Below, piece after piece: positions 21,168-31,523 of a stretch of DNA of 64,000 nucleotides; the first letter of the stretch is position 1, and each line of letters starts with the position of its first letter. The stretch is from DASRHK01 sp963776465 (lineage in GTDB: Bacteria > Pseudomonadota > Gammaproteobacteria > Nevskiales > Nevskiaceae), in NCBI GenBank assembly GCA_963776465.1, contig CAVZMV010000002.1:992001-1056000 (forward strand), written 5' to 3'. The notes below the pieces were generated by a model. That model was not told where the DNA came from. It saw only the letters and a program-made list of their open reading frames with translations, and ran no database searches. The position numbers were made by a program, and so were the translations under genes.

Positions 21168-22005
21168 GGTTTCCGGCGCGGGTCTTGGTCTGCGGCGGGC
21201 CCTCACGGGCCCGCTCGCGGACGTCTCGCCGGGCGAGATCGGCTTCCTGGAGGTCGCGCCCGAGAACTGGATGAACCTCGGCGGCCGTCTCGGCCGCCAG
21301 TTCCGCGCGTTCACCGAGCGGTTCCCTTTCGTCACGCACGGGCTGTCGCTGTCGATCGGCAGCCCGGCGCCGCTGGACGCAGCGTTCGTGCGCAACGTCG
21401 GCAGGTTCCTGGACCTGCACGGCATCGCCGATTACACCGAGCACCTGACGTACTGCTCGGACGACGGCCATCTCTACGACCTGATGCCGATCCCGTTCAC
21501 GGCCGAGGCGGTGCATTACGTCGCCGCCCGTGTGAAGCAGGTGCAGGACATCCTGCAGCGGCGCATCGCGCTGGAGAACGCCAGCTACTACGCCGCGCCG
21601 GGGCAGGAGATGAGCGAGGTCGAGTTCGTCACCGCCGTGGTCGAGGAAGCCGATTGCGATCTGCTCCTGGACGTCAACAACATCTACGTCAACAGCATCA
21701 ACCACAAATACGATCCCGTGCAGTTCCTCCATGGGTTGCCGGGCGAGCGCATCCGCTACATCCACGTCGCCGGCCACTACCACGAAGCCGAGGACCTGCG
21801 CGTGGACACGCACGGCGCCAACGTCATCGACCCGGTGTGGGACCTGCTCGACAAGGCCTACGCGCGCTTCGGCGCGATCCCGACCTTGCTGGAGCGCGAC
21901 TTCAACATCCCGCCGCTGGACGAGCTGATGCTGGAGATCCGCCAGATCAACGCGCTGCAGGCGCTGCACGTGCGCCAGCAGCAGCGCCAGGAGATCCGGG
22001 CGTGA
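21148..22005 (+). CDS. hvfB: HvfB-like MNIO (DUF692) multinuclear iron peptide-modifying enzyme
   Basis: 285 residues from the GTG at 21148, which overlaps the last 20 bases of the precursor gene; TGAAGG lies five bases upstream, and the start gives a normal lead into the conserved SGAGLGLRR. The TIM-barrel metal residues typical of the family are visible: HGLSLSIGS, ADYTEHLTYC, ALENASYY, LLLDVNNIYVN, IHVAGHYHE, DTHGANV and LLERDFNIP. MNIO enzymes use two or three irons and oxygen to oxidise cysteines in precursor peptides. This one should act on the EGKCG cysteines of the upstream product in the cytoplasm before export. The gene overlaps the next by GTGA. Confidence 0.93.
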   Translation: METRRSKVSGAGLGLRRALTGPLADVSPGEIGFLEVAPENWMNLGGRLGRQFRAFTERFPFVTHGLSLSIGSPAPLDAAFVRNVGRFLDLHGIADYTEHLTYCSDDGHLYDLMPIPFTAEAVHYVAARVKQVQDILQRRIALENASYYAAPGQEMSEVEFVTAVVEEADCDLLLDVNNIYVNSINHKYDPVQFLHGLPGERIRYIHVAGHYHEAEDLRVDTHGANVIDPVWDLLDKAYARFGAIPTLLERDFNIPPLDELMLEIRQINALQALHVRQQQRQEIRA

Positions 22006-22808
22006 GGCCCGCGTTCCAGGAGCTGCAGTACCGGTTCGCGGCGCACATCCGCGATCCCGAGAAGAACCCGGCGCCGCCGGACGTCGAGGACCGGCGCATG
22101 GGCATCTACCGCGAGCTGTTCTACAACAACGTCGAGGATTTCCTGCAGACCGCCTTCCCGGTGCTGCGGCGGATCACGGAGCCGGAGCACTGGCACGCGA
22201 TGGCGCGCGATTTCTACGCGCGGCACCAGTGCCGCGAGCCGCAGTTCTACAAGATCGCCGAGGAGTTCCTCGAGTATCTGGACGAAGAACGTGGCGCGGT
22301 CGTGGGCGATCCTGCGTTCCTGCGCGAGCTTGCGCACTACGAGTGGATGGAGCTGGCGCTGTCGGTCTCGGAGATCGAGCTGACGCCAGAGCTCGCCGAT
22401 GCACAGGGACGTGCGAGGATCGCGGGCGCAGGATGCGCAGGAGCGATCGATCCCAACGGCGATCTGCTTGCCGGCATTCCGGTGGTGTCGCCCTTGGCGT
22501 GGACGCTGGCCTACGACTTCCCGGTGCACAAGATCGGACCCGACTTCCAGCCCACCGCGCCCGGCGCACCGCCGACGCTGCTGGTGGTGTACCGCACCCG
22601 CGCCGACGACGTGAAGTTCATGGAGATCAACGCCATCACCGCGCGCCTCCTGCAGTTGATCGAGGACGAGCCCGCGCCGGGCGCCGTGCTGCTGCGGCGG
22701 GTCGGCGAGGAGATCAAGCATCCGCAGCCGCAGGCCGTCGTCGCCGAGGGCAAGGCGATCCTCGCGTCGCTGCGCGAGCGCGACATCCTCCTCGGAACGC
22801 GCCGCTGA
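22002..22808 (+). CDS. hvfC: HvfC-like DUF2063 partner protein of the MNIO enzyme
   Basis: 268 residues from the GTG at 22002 (GTGA overlap with the HvfB stop, GGAG about eight bases upstream). The N-terminal domain starts FQELQYRFAAHIRDPE and contains MGIYRELFYNNVEDFL and FPVLRRI, the usual DUF2063 signature; residues 90-230 form a second alpha/beta domain. Family members bind the precursor leader and present it to the MNIO enzyme. The operon lacks the DoxX-type membrane protein often found as a fourth gene; the next gene is prfC. Confidence 0.92.
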   Translation: MRPAFQELQYRFAAHIRDPEKNPAPPDVEDRRMGIYRELFYNNVEDFLQTAFPVLRRITEPEHWHAMARDFYARHQCREPQFYKIAEEFLEYLDEERGAVVGDPAFLRELAHYEWMELALSVSEIELTPELADAQGRARIAGAGCAGAIDPNGDLLAGIPVVSPLAWTLAYDFPVHKIGPDFQPTAPGAPPTLLVVYRTRADDVKFMEINAITARLLQLIEDEPAPGAVLLRRVGEEIKHPQPQAVVAEGKAILASLRERDILLGTRR

Positions 22809-22811
22809 ACC

Positions 22812-22832
22812 GGCGCGCACGACGCGCCCTAC
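22812..22832 (-). repeat. GTAG-headed REP palindrome, copy A
   Basis: Read on the minus strand it is GTAGGGCGCG, then three variable bases (TCG), then TGCGCGCC. The two arms pair as GGCGCG/CGCGCC. It lies four bases after the hvfC stop and is inverted relative to copy B, with 24 bases between them, so the pair can form a large cruciform. Confidence 0.75.
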
Positions 22833-22834
22833 GC

Positions 22835-22840
22835 TAGAAT
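22835..22840 (+). promoter_or_regulatory. Possible -10 box of prfC between two REP copies
   Basis: TAGAAT lies about 43 bases before the prfC ATG, in the loop between inverted REP copies A and B. I do not see a good -35 at 17 bases upstream, so this is weak. Confidence 0.25.
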
Positions 22841-22856
22841 TCGCGCCCCGAGCTTC

Positions 22857-22877
22857 GTAGGGCGCGCCATGCGCGCC
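22857..22877 (+). repeat. GTAG-headed REP palindrome, copy B
   Basis: GTAGGGCGCG, variable CCA, TGCGCGCC. It ends five bases before the prfC ATG, so it occupies the place where the Shine-Dalgarno should be; no other ribosome-binding site is visible for prfC. Confidence 0.75.
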
Positions 22878-22882
22878 ATTCA

Positions 22883-24486
<1,604 letters not shown>

Positions 24487-24490
<4 letters not shown>

Positions 24491-25785
24491 GGGCGCGCGC
24501 GGGACGCGACGACGCGTTCGCGGCGCTGCGCTACCCGGAGTTCCGCAACCTCATCTCCGCGACGTTCCTGATCACCGCCGCGATCCTGATCCAGGAAGTG
24601 GTGATCGGCTACGAGCTGTACCGCATCACCCACGATCCCTTGTCGCTCGGCCTGGTCGGCCTCGCGGAAGCAATCCCGTTCATTGGCTTGGCGCTCTTCG
24701 GCGGACACCTGGCGGATCGGCGCGAGCGCGTGCGGCTGATGCAGCTGGCGCTGCTCGCCATCATGCTGGGCTCGGTGGTGCTGATCTTCGTGCTGCGGCC
24801 CTCGGCGCGCGCGCATCTGTCGCAGACCGCGGTAGTCGGCACGATCTACGGCACCATCGCGCTGCTCGGGCTGGCGCGCGGCATCTACTCGCCGGCGTCG
24901 TCATCGCTCAAGGCGTTCCTGGTCCCGCGCGCGCTCTATCCCAACTCCTCGACCTGGGTCAGCACGTTCTGGCAGGCGGGCGCGATCCTGGGTCCCGCGA
25001 GCGCCGGCTTTCTCTACGCGGGCCTGGGCATCGATGGCGCGCTGTGGGTCGTGCTCGGATGCTTCGCTGCGGCGTTCGTCCTGATCTCCACCATCAAGCC
25101 GCGTCCGCCGACCGCGGCGGAGCTGCACGCCGCGAACGTGTGGTCGAGCCTGCGCGAGGGACTCTCCTACGTCTTCCGCACGCCGATCATCCTGTACTCG
25201 ATCTCGCTGGACATGTTCTCCGTGCTGTTCGGCGGCGTGGTGGCGATCCTGCCGATCTTCGCGCAGGACATCCTGAAAGTCGGGCCCGAGGGCCTGGGCG
25301 TGCTGCGTGCTGCGCCGAGCATCGGCGCCATGCTGACGCTGCTGATTACGGCGTTCTGGCATCCTGCCAAGAGCCACGCCTGGCGCAACCTGCTGTGGTC
25401 GGTGGCGGGCTTTGGCATCGCCACGCTGGTGTTCGCCATCTCCGAGAGTTTCTGGCTGTCGGCAGCAATGCTGTTCCTCACCGGCGCCTTCGACAGCGTC
25501 AGCGTGGTCATAAGAGGCACGGCGCTGCAGGTCCTGCCGCCCGATCACCTGCGCGGCCGCGTGCAGTCGGTGAACGGCATCTTCGTCAGCAGCTCCAACG
25601 AGCTCGGCGCTTTCGAGTCGGGCGTGGCGGCCAAGCTGATGGGCACGGTGCCGTCGGTGATCTTCGGCGGCGTGATGACGCTGGCCACCGTCGTCTGGAT
25701 CTGGCGCCGCTCCAGGACCCTGGGCCTGTTCGAGGTGCGCCTTGCCGACGTCAATGCCAGCGCGGCGAGAGGAAGTAGTCCTTGA
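24487..25785 (+). CDS. MFS transporter (EntS/MFS_3 type)
   Basis: 432 residues from the ATG at 24487, which overlaps the prfC stop as ATGA. Twelve membrane helices can be counted. The loop between helices 2 and 3 carries GGHLADRRERVR, the MFS signature. The sequence resembles the enterobactin-exporter-like group (RGIYSPASSSLKAFLVP; ALQVLPPDHLRGRVQSVN). Such proteins export siderophores or small lipophilic compounds; the substrate here is unknown. Coupling to prfC probably reflects genome compaction rather than function. The last 35 bases overlap the end of the converging FkbM gene. Confidence 0.9.
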
Positions 25786-26716
25786 ACCGGTAGCTCGGAT
25801 CGCCGACGAAGCGATCGTGCTGCACTGGCCCCAAGTCGGTCAGGTGGAACAGCTGGTAGAGCTGCGGCAGGAAAGCCAGCGCGTTGAGCTCCTCGCAGTT
25901 CACGTGCAGGACCTCCATCAGGATCTCCGGGCGATGGCGGCGCAAGAGCGGCTCCATTGCCGCGAGCACGTGCTTCTCGGCGCCCTCGATGTCGAGCTTG
26001 ATCAGCACGCGGCCCGCGTCCCTGAACAGCACCTCCAGGTAGTCCGGGTCCAGCGTGAACACCGGGTACTCCCGCACCTGGCGCGCGTCCAGGCGCGCGT
26101 GCGCCTCGACCAGCGAGCTGCGCGTCAACGCGCGGTCGCCGCGCGCCGCCACGGTCGGCTCGTAGAACGTGGAGAGGCCACCGCGCGTGAACACCGCGGC
26201 GTTGAGCGGCGTCACATTGGCCGCGTCGTTCGCCAGCAGATTGTCCAGCAGCGCGCGATAGGTACGGGGCGAGGGCTCGAAGGCGTAGACGCGGCCGCGG
26301 TCGCGTCCGGCCAGGCAGTCGGAGAAATACAGCGAGTAGATGCCGACGTTGGCGCCGATCTCCACCACGTTGTCGACTTCGCCCATGTGGCCTTCGAGGA
26401 AGGCGATCACTTCCGGCTCGTAGAGGAACTCGCGGTAGAACAGCGCCGGGAAATCGATCATCCCGGGATGCGGCACGAGCTTGAGCTGGCGCTTGGTGCC
26501 GGCAAGCCGGCGCTGCACGGGCGCGAAGCGCTCGATCGGCCAAGCGGCCATGGACAGCTCCACGAGCAAGCGCTCGCGCGTGTGCCCGCGCGGCAGCAGC
26601 GGCAGCACCAGCGACCACAGCCGCAAGTACAGCCAAGAGGCCAACACGCTGCGTCCGACCAGCGCGTGGAATCGCGCGGACAGGGATTTCAGGCGCTCGA
26701 GGAGCGATCGCGTCAC
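25751..26716 (-). CDS. FkbM-family SAM-dependent methyltransferase
   Basis: 321 residues. The SAM site VEIGANVGIYSLYF is at about residue 117, followed by AFEPSPRTYRALLDNL and the family signature LIKLDIEGAEKHVLAAM. The first 90 residues are a basic, partly amphipathic extension that might touch the membrane. FkbM enzymes O-methylate sugars, polyketides or glycolipids. No sugar or polyketide genes are adjacent, so the target is unknown. It is cotranscribed after the MATE gene on the minus strand (10 bases between them). Confidence 0.9.
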   Translation of the reverse strand: MTRSLLERLKSLSARFHALVGRSVLASWLYLRLWSLVLPLLPRGHTRERLLVELSMAAWPIERFAPVQRRLAGTKRQLKLVPHPGMIDFPALFYREFLYEPEVIAFLEGHMGEVDNVVEIGANVGIYSLYFSDCLAGRDRGRVYAFEPSPRTYRALLDNLLANDAANVTPLNAAVFTRGGLSTFYEPTVAARGDRALTRSSLVEAHARLDARQVREYPVFTLDPDYLEVLFRDAGRVLIKLDIEGAEKHVLAAMEPLLRRHRPEILMEVLHVNCEELNALAFLPQLYQLFHLTDLGPVQHDRFVGDPSYRFKDYFLSPRWH

Positions 26717-26726
26717 GTCGTCCTCG

Positions 26727-28049
26727 CTAGACCTTGATGTGCACCCAGCCGCGCTTCTGCCAGGCGGCGGTGAAGATCGCCGTCTGCAGCAGGCGATAGC
26801 TGCCCATCGCGATCCAGATCGCGGTGAGGCCCAGGCCGAACACCGGCCCGAGCAGGTAGGCGACCGGAAGGAACAATCCCCATTGCAGGCCGGTGGCCAC
26901 CGCCATCACGAAGCCGCTGGCCCCGGCGCTGAGCAGCGCCTGCATCATGATCAGGCCCAGGCCGTCGAGCAGCACCATCGCGCCGATGAGCTGCAGCGGC
27001 AGCTTGCCGATCGCTACCAGGTTCTCGTCGCGCACGAAGATCCGCAAATCGGTCTCGGCCAGGAAGATCATCCCCAGCGCCAGCGGCACGAAGATCCACA
27101 AGCCGACGCGGAAAACGTCCCAGGGCCAGCGATGCGCGTCCACGGCGTCGCGGCGTCCGAGCGCCTGGCCCGAGAGGGTGGCCGCCGAGATGCCAAGGCC
27201 GATCGCAGGAAGGATGGCGACCAGCGTGATCGTGATCAGCACGTTGGCGACCGCAAGCTCGGCGGTGCCGACCTTGCCGACGATCCAGAAGAGCACGGTG
27301 AAGCCGCCCGAGAACAGCAGCTGCTGCACCGACGAGGGCAATCCCAGTTTCAGCAGCGACTTGAACTGGTCCTTCGTCGGCTTCTTGTGCAGGAAACCGT
27401 GACTGTCGGCGTGCTCGCGGCCCAGGAAGAAATAGGCCGAGGTGCCGACCAGGATCGCGAGCGTGGTGCCCAGGCCCGCGCCCGCCGTGCCCATCTGCGG
27501 CAGGCCGAACAGTCCATGGATCAGCGTGTAGCTGAAGATCACGTTGAGCACGTGCATGCCGACCAGCGTGTACATGTAGAAGTTGGCGAGCTTGACCGCG
27601 CTCCAGTAGCCGCGGAACGAGAAGTTGATGCCGACGGCGGCCGTCGCCACCAGCCGCCACTGCAAATACTGCGATCCCTGCCGCACGACTTCCGGATCGT
27701 CGTTGAGCGCCTGGAAGATCCACGGCGCGGCCAGGATCAGCACGGCCGACAGGGGGATGCCGATGGCCAGCGACAGCAGGATGCCGCCGTTGAGCGGCAC
27801 CGCAGCCTCGTCGAGCTTGCCTTCGCCGACGCGTCGCGCAGCGATCGCCTGCACTGCCGGCGCGAAGCCGGTGATGAACGCCACCGCCATGAAGTTCAGG
27901 AAATTGGCGAGGCCGGTGCCGGCGAGCGCGGCGGGCCCCAGGCCTCCCACCATCCAGGCGTCGACCAGGTTCAGCAGGTTCTGCGACATCATGCCGCCGA
28001 TGATCGGCAGCGACAGGCGCCAGACTTCGCGCGAGCGTTCGCTCAACAC
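26727..28049 (-). CDS. MATE-family efflux transporter
   Basis: 440 residues from a GTG at 28049, with twelve predicted membrane helices in two six-helix halves. The N-terminal GGMMSQNLLNLVDAWMVGGLGPAALAG is the classic MATE helix-1/helix-2 sequence. These carriers export cationic drugs or metabolites with sodium or proton exchange. The gene lies between the unknown gene at 28076-28771 and the FkbM methyltransferase on the same strand. Confidence 0.95.
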   Translation of the reverse strand: MLSERSREVWRLSLPIIGGMMSQNLLNLVDAWMVGGLGPAALAGTGLANFLNFMAVAFITGFAPAVQAIAARRVGEGKLDEAAVPLNGGILLSLAIGIPLSAVLILAAPWIFQALNDDPEVVRQGSQYLQWRLVATAAVGINFSFRGYWSAVKLANFYMYTLVGMHVLNVIFSYTLIHGLFGLPQMGTAGAGLGTTLAILVGTSAYFFLGREHADSHGFLHKKPTKDQFKSLLKLGLPSSVQQLLFSGGFTVLFWIVGKVGTAELAVANVLITITLVAILPAIGLGISAATLSGQALGRRDAVDAHRWPWDVFRVGLWIFVPLALGMIFLAETDLRIFVRDENLVAIGKLPLQLIGAMVLLDGLGLIMMQALLSAGASGFVMAVATGLQWGLFLPVAYLLGPVFGLGLTAIWIAMGSYRLLQTAIFTAAWQKRGWVHIKV

Positions 28050-28075
28050 TCCCCCCGTTTCCCGCTACCCCGTTG

Positions 28076-28771
28076 CTACTTCTTGTCTTCGACGACGTTG
28101 ACGATGGCGGCAGCCATGGAAAACGGCTTGGTCCCCATGCTGCGCGACAGGCTCGGCGGCAGGTGGCTCTTGTCGATCTGCAGCAGCGACACCTGCGCGA
28201 AGCCACCGGGCGCCTCGCCGGCCCAGGATTCGGCGACCGGCGCTTTGCTTCCCTTCGCGGCCTTGCGCGGCTTGATGCCCATGCGCGCCAGCTGCTCCTG
28301 CGCGGGCACCAGGTCCAGCGCGCCCTTGTCGAGCGAGGCGCTGGAGGCCTGCACCTCGACCCAGGTGTTGAAGTCGAATCGCAGCAGCGGCTCCGCCAGC
28401 GCCCTAAGCAACGGCGTGCGCAGTGCGCGCGAAGCGGCCCGCTGCGCCAGCTGGCCGAAGCGCTGCGACCGGCTCATGAGCGCGCCGCCGCCCGATGGCA
28501 GCGCGCGATGCTCGTCGTTGCGCTTCCTGCGGCCGAGCGCGGGCTTCAGCGCGCTGCCGAAATTGGATTGCACGTGCGCGCGCAGGCGCATGCGCTCGCC
28601 GTCGCCGTGCGGCTCGGTCAGCACCTGCACGTCGATCTTCCACAGCGGCACGCCGGCGCTGCCGGGGATCTCTGCGGACAAGCGCATCCGGTCCGAGTCC
28701 GGATGGGCGGGGTCGTGCGACGCGGTGGAGGCGGAGGCGAGTCGATCGCGCAGCCGCTTTAAGATGCTCAT
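28076..28771 (-). CDS. Protein of unknown function, 231 residues
   Basis: Not recognised. The frame runs from an ATG at 28771 and shows the codon bias of its neighbours, with no signal peptide or membrane helix. Residues 27-85 look like beta strands (MRLSAEIPGS, PLWKIDVQVLTEP, RMRLRAHVQSNFG), residues 100-130 are basic helix (RSQRFGQLAQRAASRALRT), and the end (residues 205-231) is a short amphipathic helix. It precedes the MATE gene by 26 bases and diverges from the acylphosphatase by 28 bases. Confidence 0.7.
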   Translation of the reverse strand: MSILKRLRDRLASASTASHDPAHPDSDRMRLSAEIPGSAGVPLWKIDVQVLTEPHGDGERMRLRAHVQSNFGSALKPALGRRKRNDEHRALPSGGGALMSRSQRFGQLAQRAASRALRTPLLRALAEPLLRFDFNTWVEVQASSASLDKGALDLVPAQEQLARMGIKPRKAAKGSKAPVAESWAGEAPGGFAQVSLLQIDKSHLPPSLSRSMGTKPFSMAAAIVNVVEDKK

Positions 28772-28799
28772 CGGCTATTAAGACAACAGACCACGGGCT

Positions 28800-29078
28800 G
28801 TGATCGCATCTTACCGTTTTGTCGTGACCGGCCGGGTTCAGGGCGTGGGCTTCCGCTACTCCGCGCAGCGCAAGGCCCGGCAGCTGGACCTGGCGGGCTG
28901 GGTCGCCAATCGGGCCGACGGTGCGGTGGAAGGCGTGGTCAGTGGGGATCAAGCCGCGCTGGGCCAGTTCAACACCTGGCTTTCGGACGGTCCGCCCGGC
29001 GCGCAGGTCTTCACGCTGGACTGGAAATCCACGGACGAGCAACCCGGCTCGGGCTTCGAGATCCGCCCTAAGCCGTAG
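28800..29078 (+). CDS. Acylphosphatase
   Basis: 92 residues from a GTG at 28800, the usual length. The catalytic arginine is in the anion loop GRVQGVGFRYS and the catalytic asparagine in GWVANRADGAVEG. It hydrolyses acyl phosphates such as 1,3-bisphosphoglycerate or acetyl phosphate in the cytosol. Its TAG stop codon is part of REP copy C. Confidence 0.95.
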   Translation: MIASYRFVVTGRVQGVGFRYSAQRKARQLDLAGWVANRADGAVEGVVSGDQAALGQFNTWLSDGPPGAQVFTLDWKSTDEQPGSGFEIRPKP

Positions 29079-29095
29079 GGCGCGCGCTGCGCGCC
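29075..29095 (+). repeat. GTAG-headed REP palindrome, copy C
   Basis: GTAGGGCGCG, variable CGC, TGCGCGCC. The stem GGCGCGC/GCGCGCC fills the whole gap between two converging genes. Its TAG at 29076-29078 is the stop codon of the acylphosphatase. Confidence 0.75.
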
Positions 29096-29096
29096 G

Positions 29097-29939
29097 TCAA
29101 CGCTTCTTCAGGAACCCCGCCGTGGCTTTCTGCGCGAGCCGGAAGAAGAGCTCCGGCGCCATGCGCTTCAGGAAGTAGCGCTGCTTGGCGTCGGGGTGGG
29201 TCAGGCTGAGGAAGCGGTTGTCGAGCACCGCGCGATAGATGTCGGCGGCGACGTCGTCGGCGGTGACCTTCGCGTCCTTCATCAGCCGGTCGGTGATCGC
29301 GAGCATCTGCGACGCGGGCGCCATCGCGGCTTCGGAGTCGCCGAGCGCGCGGCTGGTCTGGATCAGGTTGGTGCGGAAGAACGACGGGCAGGCGACGGTG
29401 ACGCCGATGTGGTGCGGGTGCAGCTCGAAGCGCAGGGTTTCCGACAGCGAGATCACCGCCGCCTTGGCGACGTTGTAGCTCGCCAGCGCCGGCGGGTTGG
29501 CCAGGCCCGCGAACGAGGCGACGTTGACGATGTGGCCGCCGCCCTGCGCCTTCATCACCGGGATCGCGGCGCGCGCGCCGCGCAGGCAGCCGTAGAAGTT
29601 GATGTTGAACACCCACTGCCACTGCTCGAGCGGGGATTCCTCGACGGTCCCGGCGGTGGCTACGCCGGCGTTGTTGATCAGGACGTCCAGGCCGCCCCAT
29701 TCGTCCGCGACCCGCCCGACGAGCTGCTCGAACTGCACCTCGGAGGTCACGTCCAGCGCGTCGAACAGGCCCTTGCCGCCGGCGGCCTGGATCTCGTGCA
29801 GGGTTTCCTGCGCCGCGGCGGGCTTGAGATCGGTGACGGCGACCTGCCAGTCGCGCCGGCCGAAGTGATTGGCGAGCGCCCGACCCAGGCCGCTGCCGGC
29901 GCCGGTGATGAGGACGCGCTTGCCGACGAGCTTACCCAT
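29097..29939 (-). CDS. SDR-family oxidoreductase linked to a desaturase
   Basis: 280 residues from the ATG at 29939, which overlaps the desaturase stop as ATGA; the open frame extends upstream only as a shadow. Classical SDR motifs are present: TGAGSGLG, NNAGVA, the catalytic serine in VNVASFAG and YNVAK. The C-terminal region (RYFLKRMAPELFFRLAQKA) is basic and amphipathic and may touch the membrane. It resembles SDRs that act on fatty or long-chain carbonyl compounds. Tight coupling to an acyl-ACP desaturase suggests a joint role in lipid modification, which is inference. Confidence 0.9.
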   Translation of the reverse strand: MGKLVGKRVLITGAGSGLGRALANHFGRRDWQVAVTDLKPAAAQETLHEIQAAGGKGLFDALDVTSEVQFEQLVGRVADEWGGLDVLINNAGVATAGTVEESPLEQWQWVFNINFYGCLRGARAAIPVMKAQGGGHIVNVASFAGLANPPALASYNVAKAAVISLSETLRFELHPHHIGVTVACPSFFRTNLIQTSRALGDSEAAMAPASQMLAITDRLMKDAKVTADDVAADIYRAVLDNRFLSLTHPDAKQRYFLKRMAPELFFRLAQKATAGFLKKR

Positions 29940-30934
29940 CAGCCGGCGGAGCCGGCAGCCATCTCGAAGGCGCGACGATAAATGAACTCGAACGAGAAGC
30001 TGCGCTTGCTGGCCTTGGACTCGACGTATTCGGCCATGCGCGCCAGACGCCTGGGCAGCTGCATCACCTTCTCCTGCGCCGAGCGGCCCAGGGTGGTGAG
30101 GCCGGTCAGCTTGTCGATCGCCCAGTGGCGCACCAGGTCTTCGACCAGCTTCAAGTATTCGCGCGGGCCGTAGATGCCGGCGCGGCGCTCCACCTCGGAC
30201 ATCTGCGCGTAGCCCTCGATGTTGTGGCCGGGCATGGCCAGCGCCGGCACGACATAGGCAAGCGCCGCCAGCGCGCGGTTGGTATCGGCTTTGAGCACCG
30301 CCGAGAAGCTGTCGCGGTAGAACGCGTAATGCCGCGATTCGTCGGCCGAGACATGGGCCAGGATCTTCTGCAGCTTGGGCTCGTGGTTGCCGGCGATGCG
30401 GCCGGCGTTGGAATGCGCGGTCTGCGTCGCCTTCTCCTGCAGGCTGGTGTAAGCCAGCAGTCGGTACGGATCGCCCTGCCAGTTCGGGTTGAAGCCGGAC
30501 TCGATGTACTGGTACTGCAGGCGTTCCAGGTGGGCCATGTCGAACACCCGCGCTTCGCGCACGTAGTCGCGCATGACGCAGCCGTGACGGTCCTCTTCGG
30601 CCGTCCACATGTTGTTCCACTCCGCCCAGGGTCCCTCGTAGCCCATGTACACCGCCACCAGCCGGTGGAAATGCGGCAGGCCTTCCTCGGTGAGCAGGTT
30701 CAGGGCCAGCGCGACGCGAACGCTGTCCGGCAGGCCCTTGGCGCGCGCGCGCATCGCCTGCAGGTCGGCCTCGGTCTCGGGATCGCTCTGCTCGTTGGCG
30801 GGCAAGAGCTCGCTGGGCATCCACAGCTTGCGGCTGTCGCGATGGCGCACGATGTATTCCGCAATCAGCGGCTCCAGGTCGCGCAGTACGTCCTGCTGCG
30901 CGGCGATCTCGGTGGTCGGGACGGGCTGGTTCAT
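29939..30934 (-). CDS. Acyl-ACP desaturase (soluble diiron type)
   Basis: 331 residues, the length of plant-type and actinobacterial stearoyl-ACP desaturases. The two diiron motifs are visible: AEEDRHG in the first helical pair and ADESRHYAFY in the second. The enzyme introduces a double bond into saturated acyl-ACP using oxygen and ferredoxin. Soluble acyl-ACP desaturases are uncommon in gammaproteobacteria, which usually make unsaturated fatty acids by FabA. The SDR follows with an ATGA overlap. Confidence 0.93.
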   Translation of the reverse strand: MNQPVPTTEIAAQQDVLRDLEPLIAEYIVRHRDSRKLWMPSELLPANEQSDPETEADLQAMRARAKGLPDSVRVALALNLLTEEGLPHFHRLVAVYMGYEGPWAEWNNMWTAEEDRHGCVMRDYVREARVFDMAHLERLQYQYIESGFNPNWQGDPYRLLAYTSLQEKATQTAHSNAGRIAGNHEPKLQKILAHVSADESRHYAFYRDSFSAVLKADTNRALAALAYVVPALAMPGHNIEGYAQMSEVERRAGIYGPREYLKLVEDLVRHWAIDKLTGLTTLGRSAQEKVMQLPRRLARMAEYVESKASKRSFSFEFIYRRAFEMAAGSAG

Positions 30935-30980
30935 CGGCTGGGCGCTCTACAAAGGGTGGCTATTTTAATCCCGGCCCGGT

Positions 30981-31523
30981 TCAGGGCTGGATCAGGGTCA
31001 GGAACTCGGTGCGGGTGCGGTGATCCTCGCGGAACGCCCCCTCCATGTAAGAGGTGGTCATCTGGCTGTTCTGCTTTTCCACGCCGCGCATCATCATGCA
31101 CAGATGCTTCGCCACGATGACGACGCCGACCCCGCGGGCGCCGGTGACTGCCTGGACGGTCTCGCCAACCTGGCGGGTGAGGTTCTCCTGGATCTGCAGG
31201 CGGCGGGCGAACATGTCGACGATGCGCGGGATCTTGGACAGCCCGATCACCTTGCCCTGCGGCAGGTAGGCCACGTGCGCGCGGCCGATGAAGGGCAGCA
31301 GGTGATGCTCGCAGAGCGAATACAATTCGATGTCGCGCACGATCACCATCTCGCTGTTGCTGCTTTCGAAAATCGCGCCATTGACGATCTCCTCCACCCG
31401 CTGGCCGTAGCCTTGGGTCATGAACGCCATGGCTTTCGCAGCGCGTGTCGGCGTGCGCAACAGCCCGTCGCGCGACAGGTTTTCGCCGACGGCCTCGATG
31501 ATTCCCCGGTAGTGCTGTTCCAC
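30981..31523 (-). CDS. folE: GTP cyclohydrolase I
   Basis: 180 residues from a GTG at 31523; the frame continues upstream without a standard start, so the true N-terminus is uncertain. Zinc and active-site residues are present: the ELYSLCEHHLLPF zinc Cys and His, GLSKIPRIVD, and the second zinc cysteine in AKHLCMMMRG. It converts GTP to dihydroneopterin triphosphate, the first step to folate and other pterins. It stands alone, diverging from the ParB-like gene across 71 bases. Confidence 0.96.
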   Translation of the reverse strand: MEQHYRGIIEAVGENLSRDGLLRTPTRAAKAMAFMTQGYGQRVEEIVNGAIFESSNSEMVIVRDIELYSLCEHHLLPFIGRAHVAYLPQGKVIGLSKIPRIVDMFARRLQIQENLTRQVGETVQAVTGARGVGVVIVAKHLCMMMRGVEKQNSQMTTSYMEGAFREDHRTRTEFLTLIQP

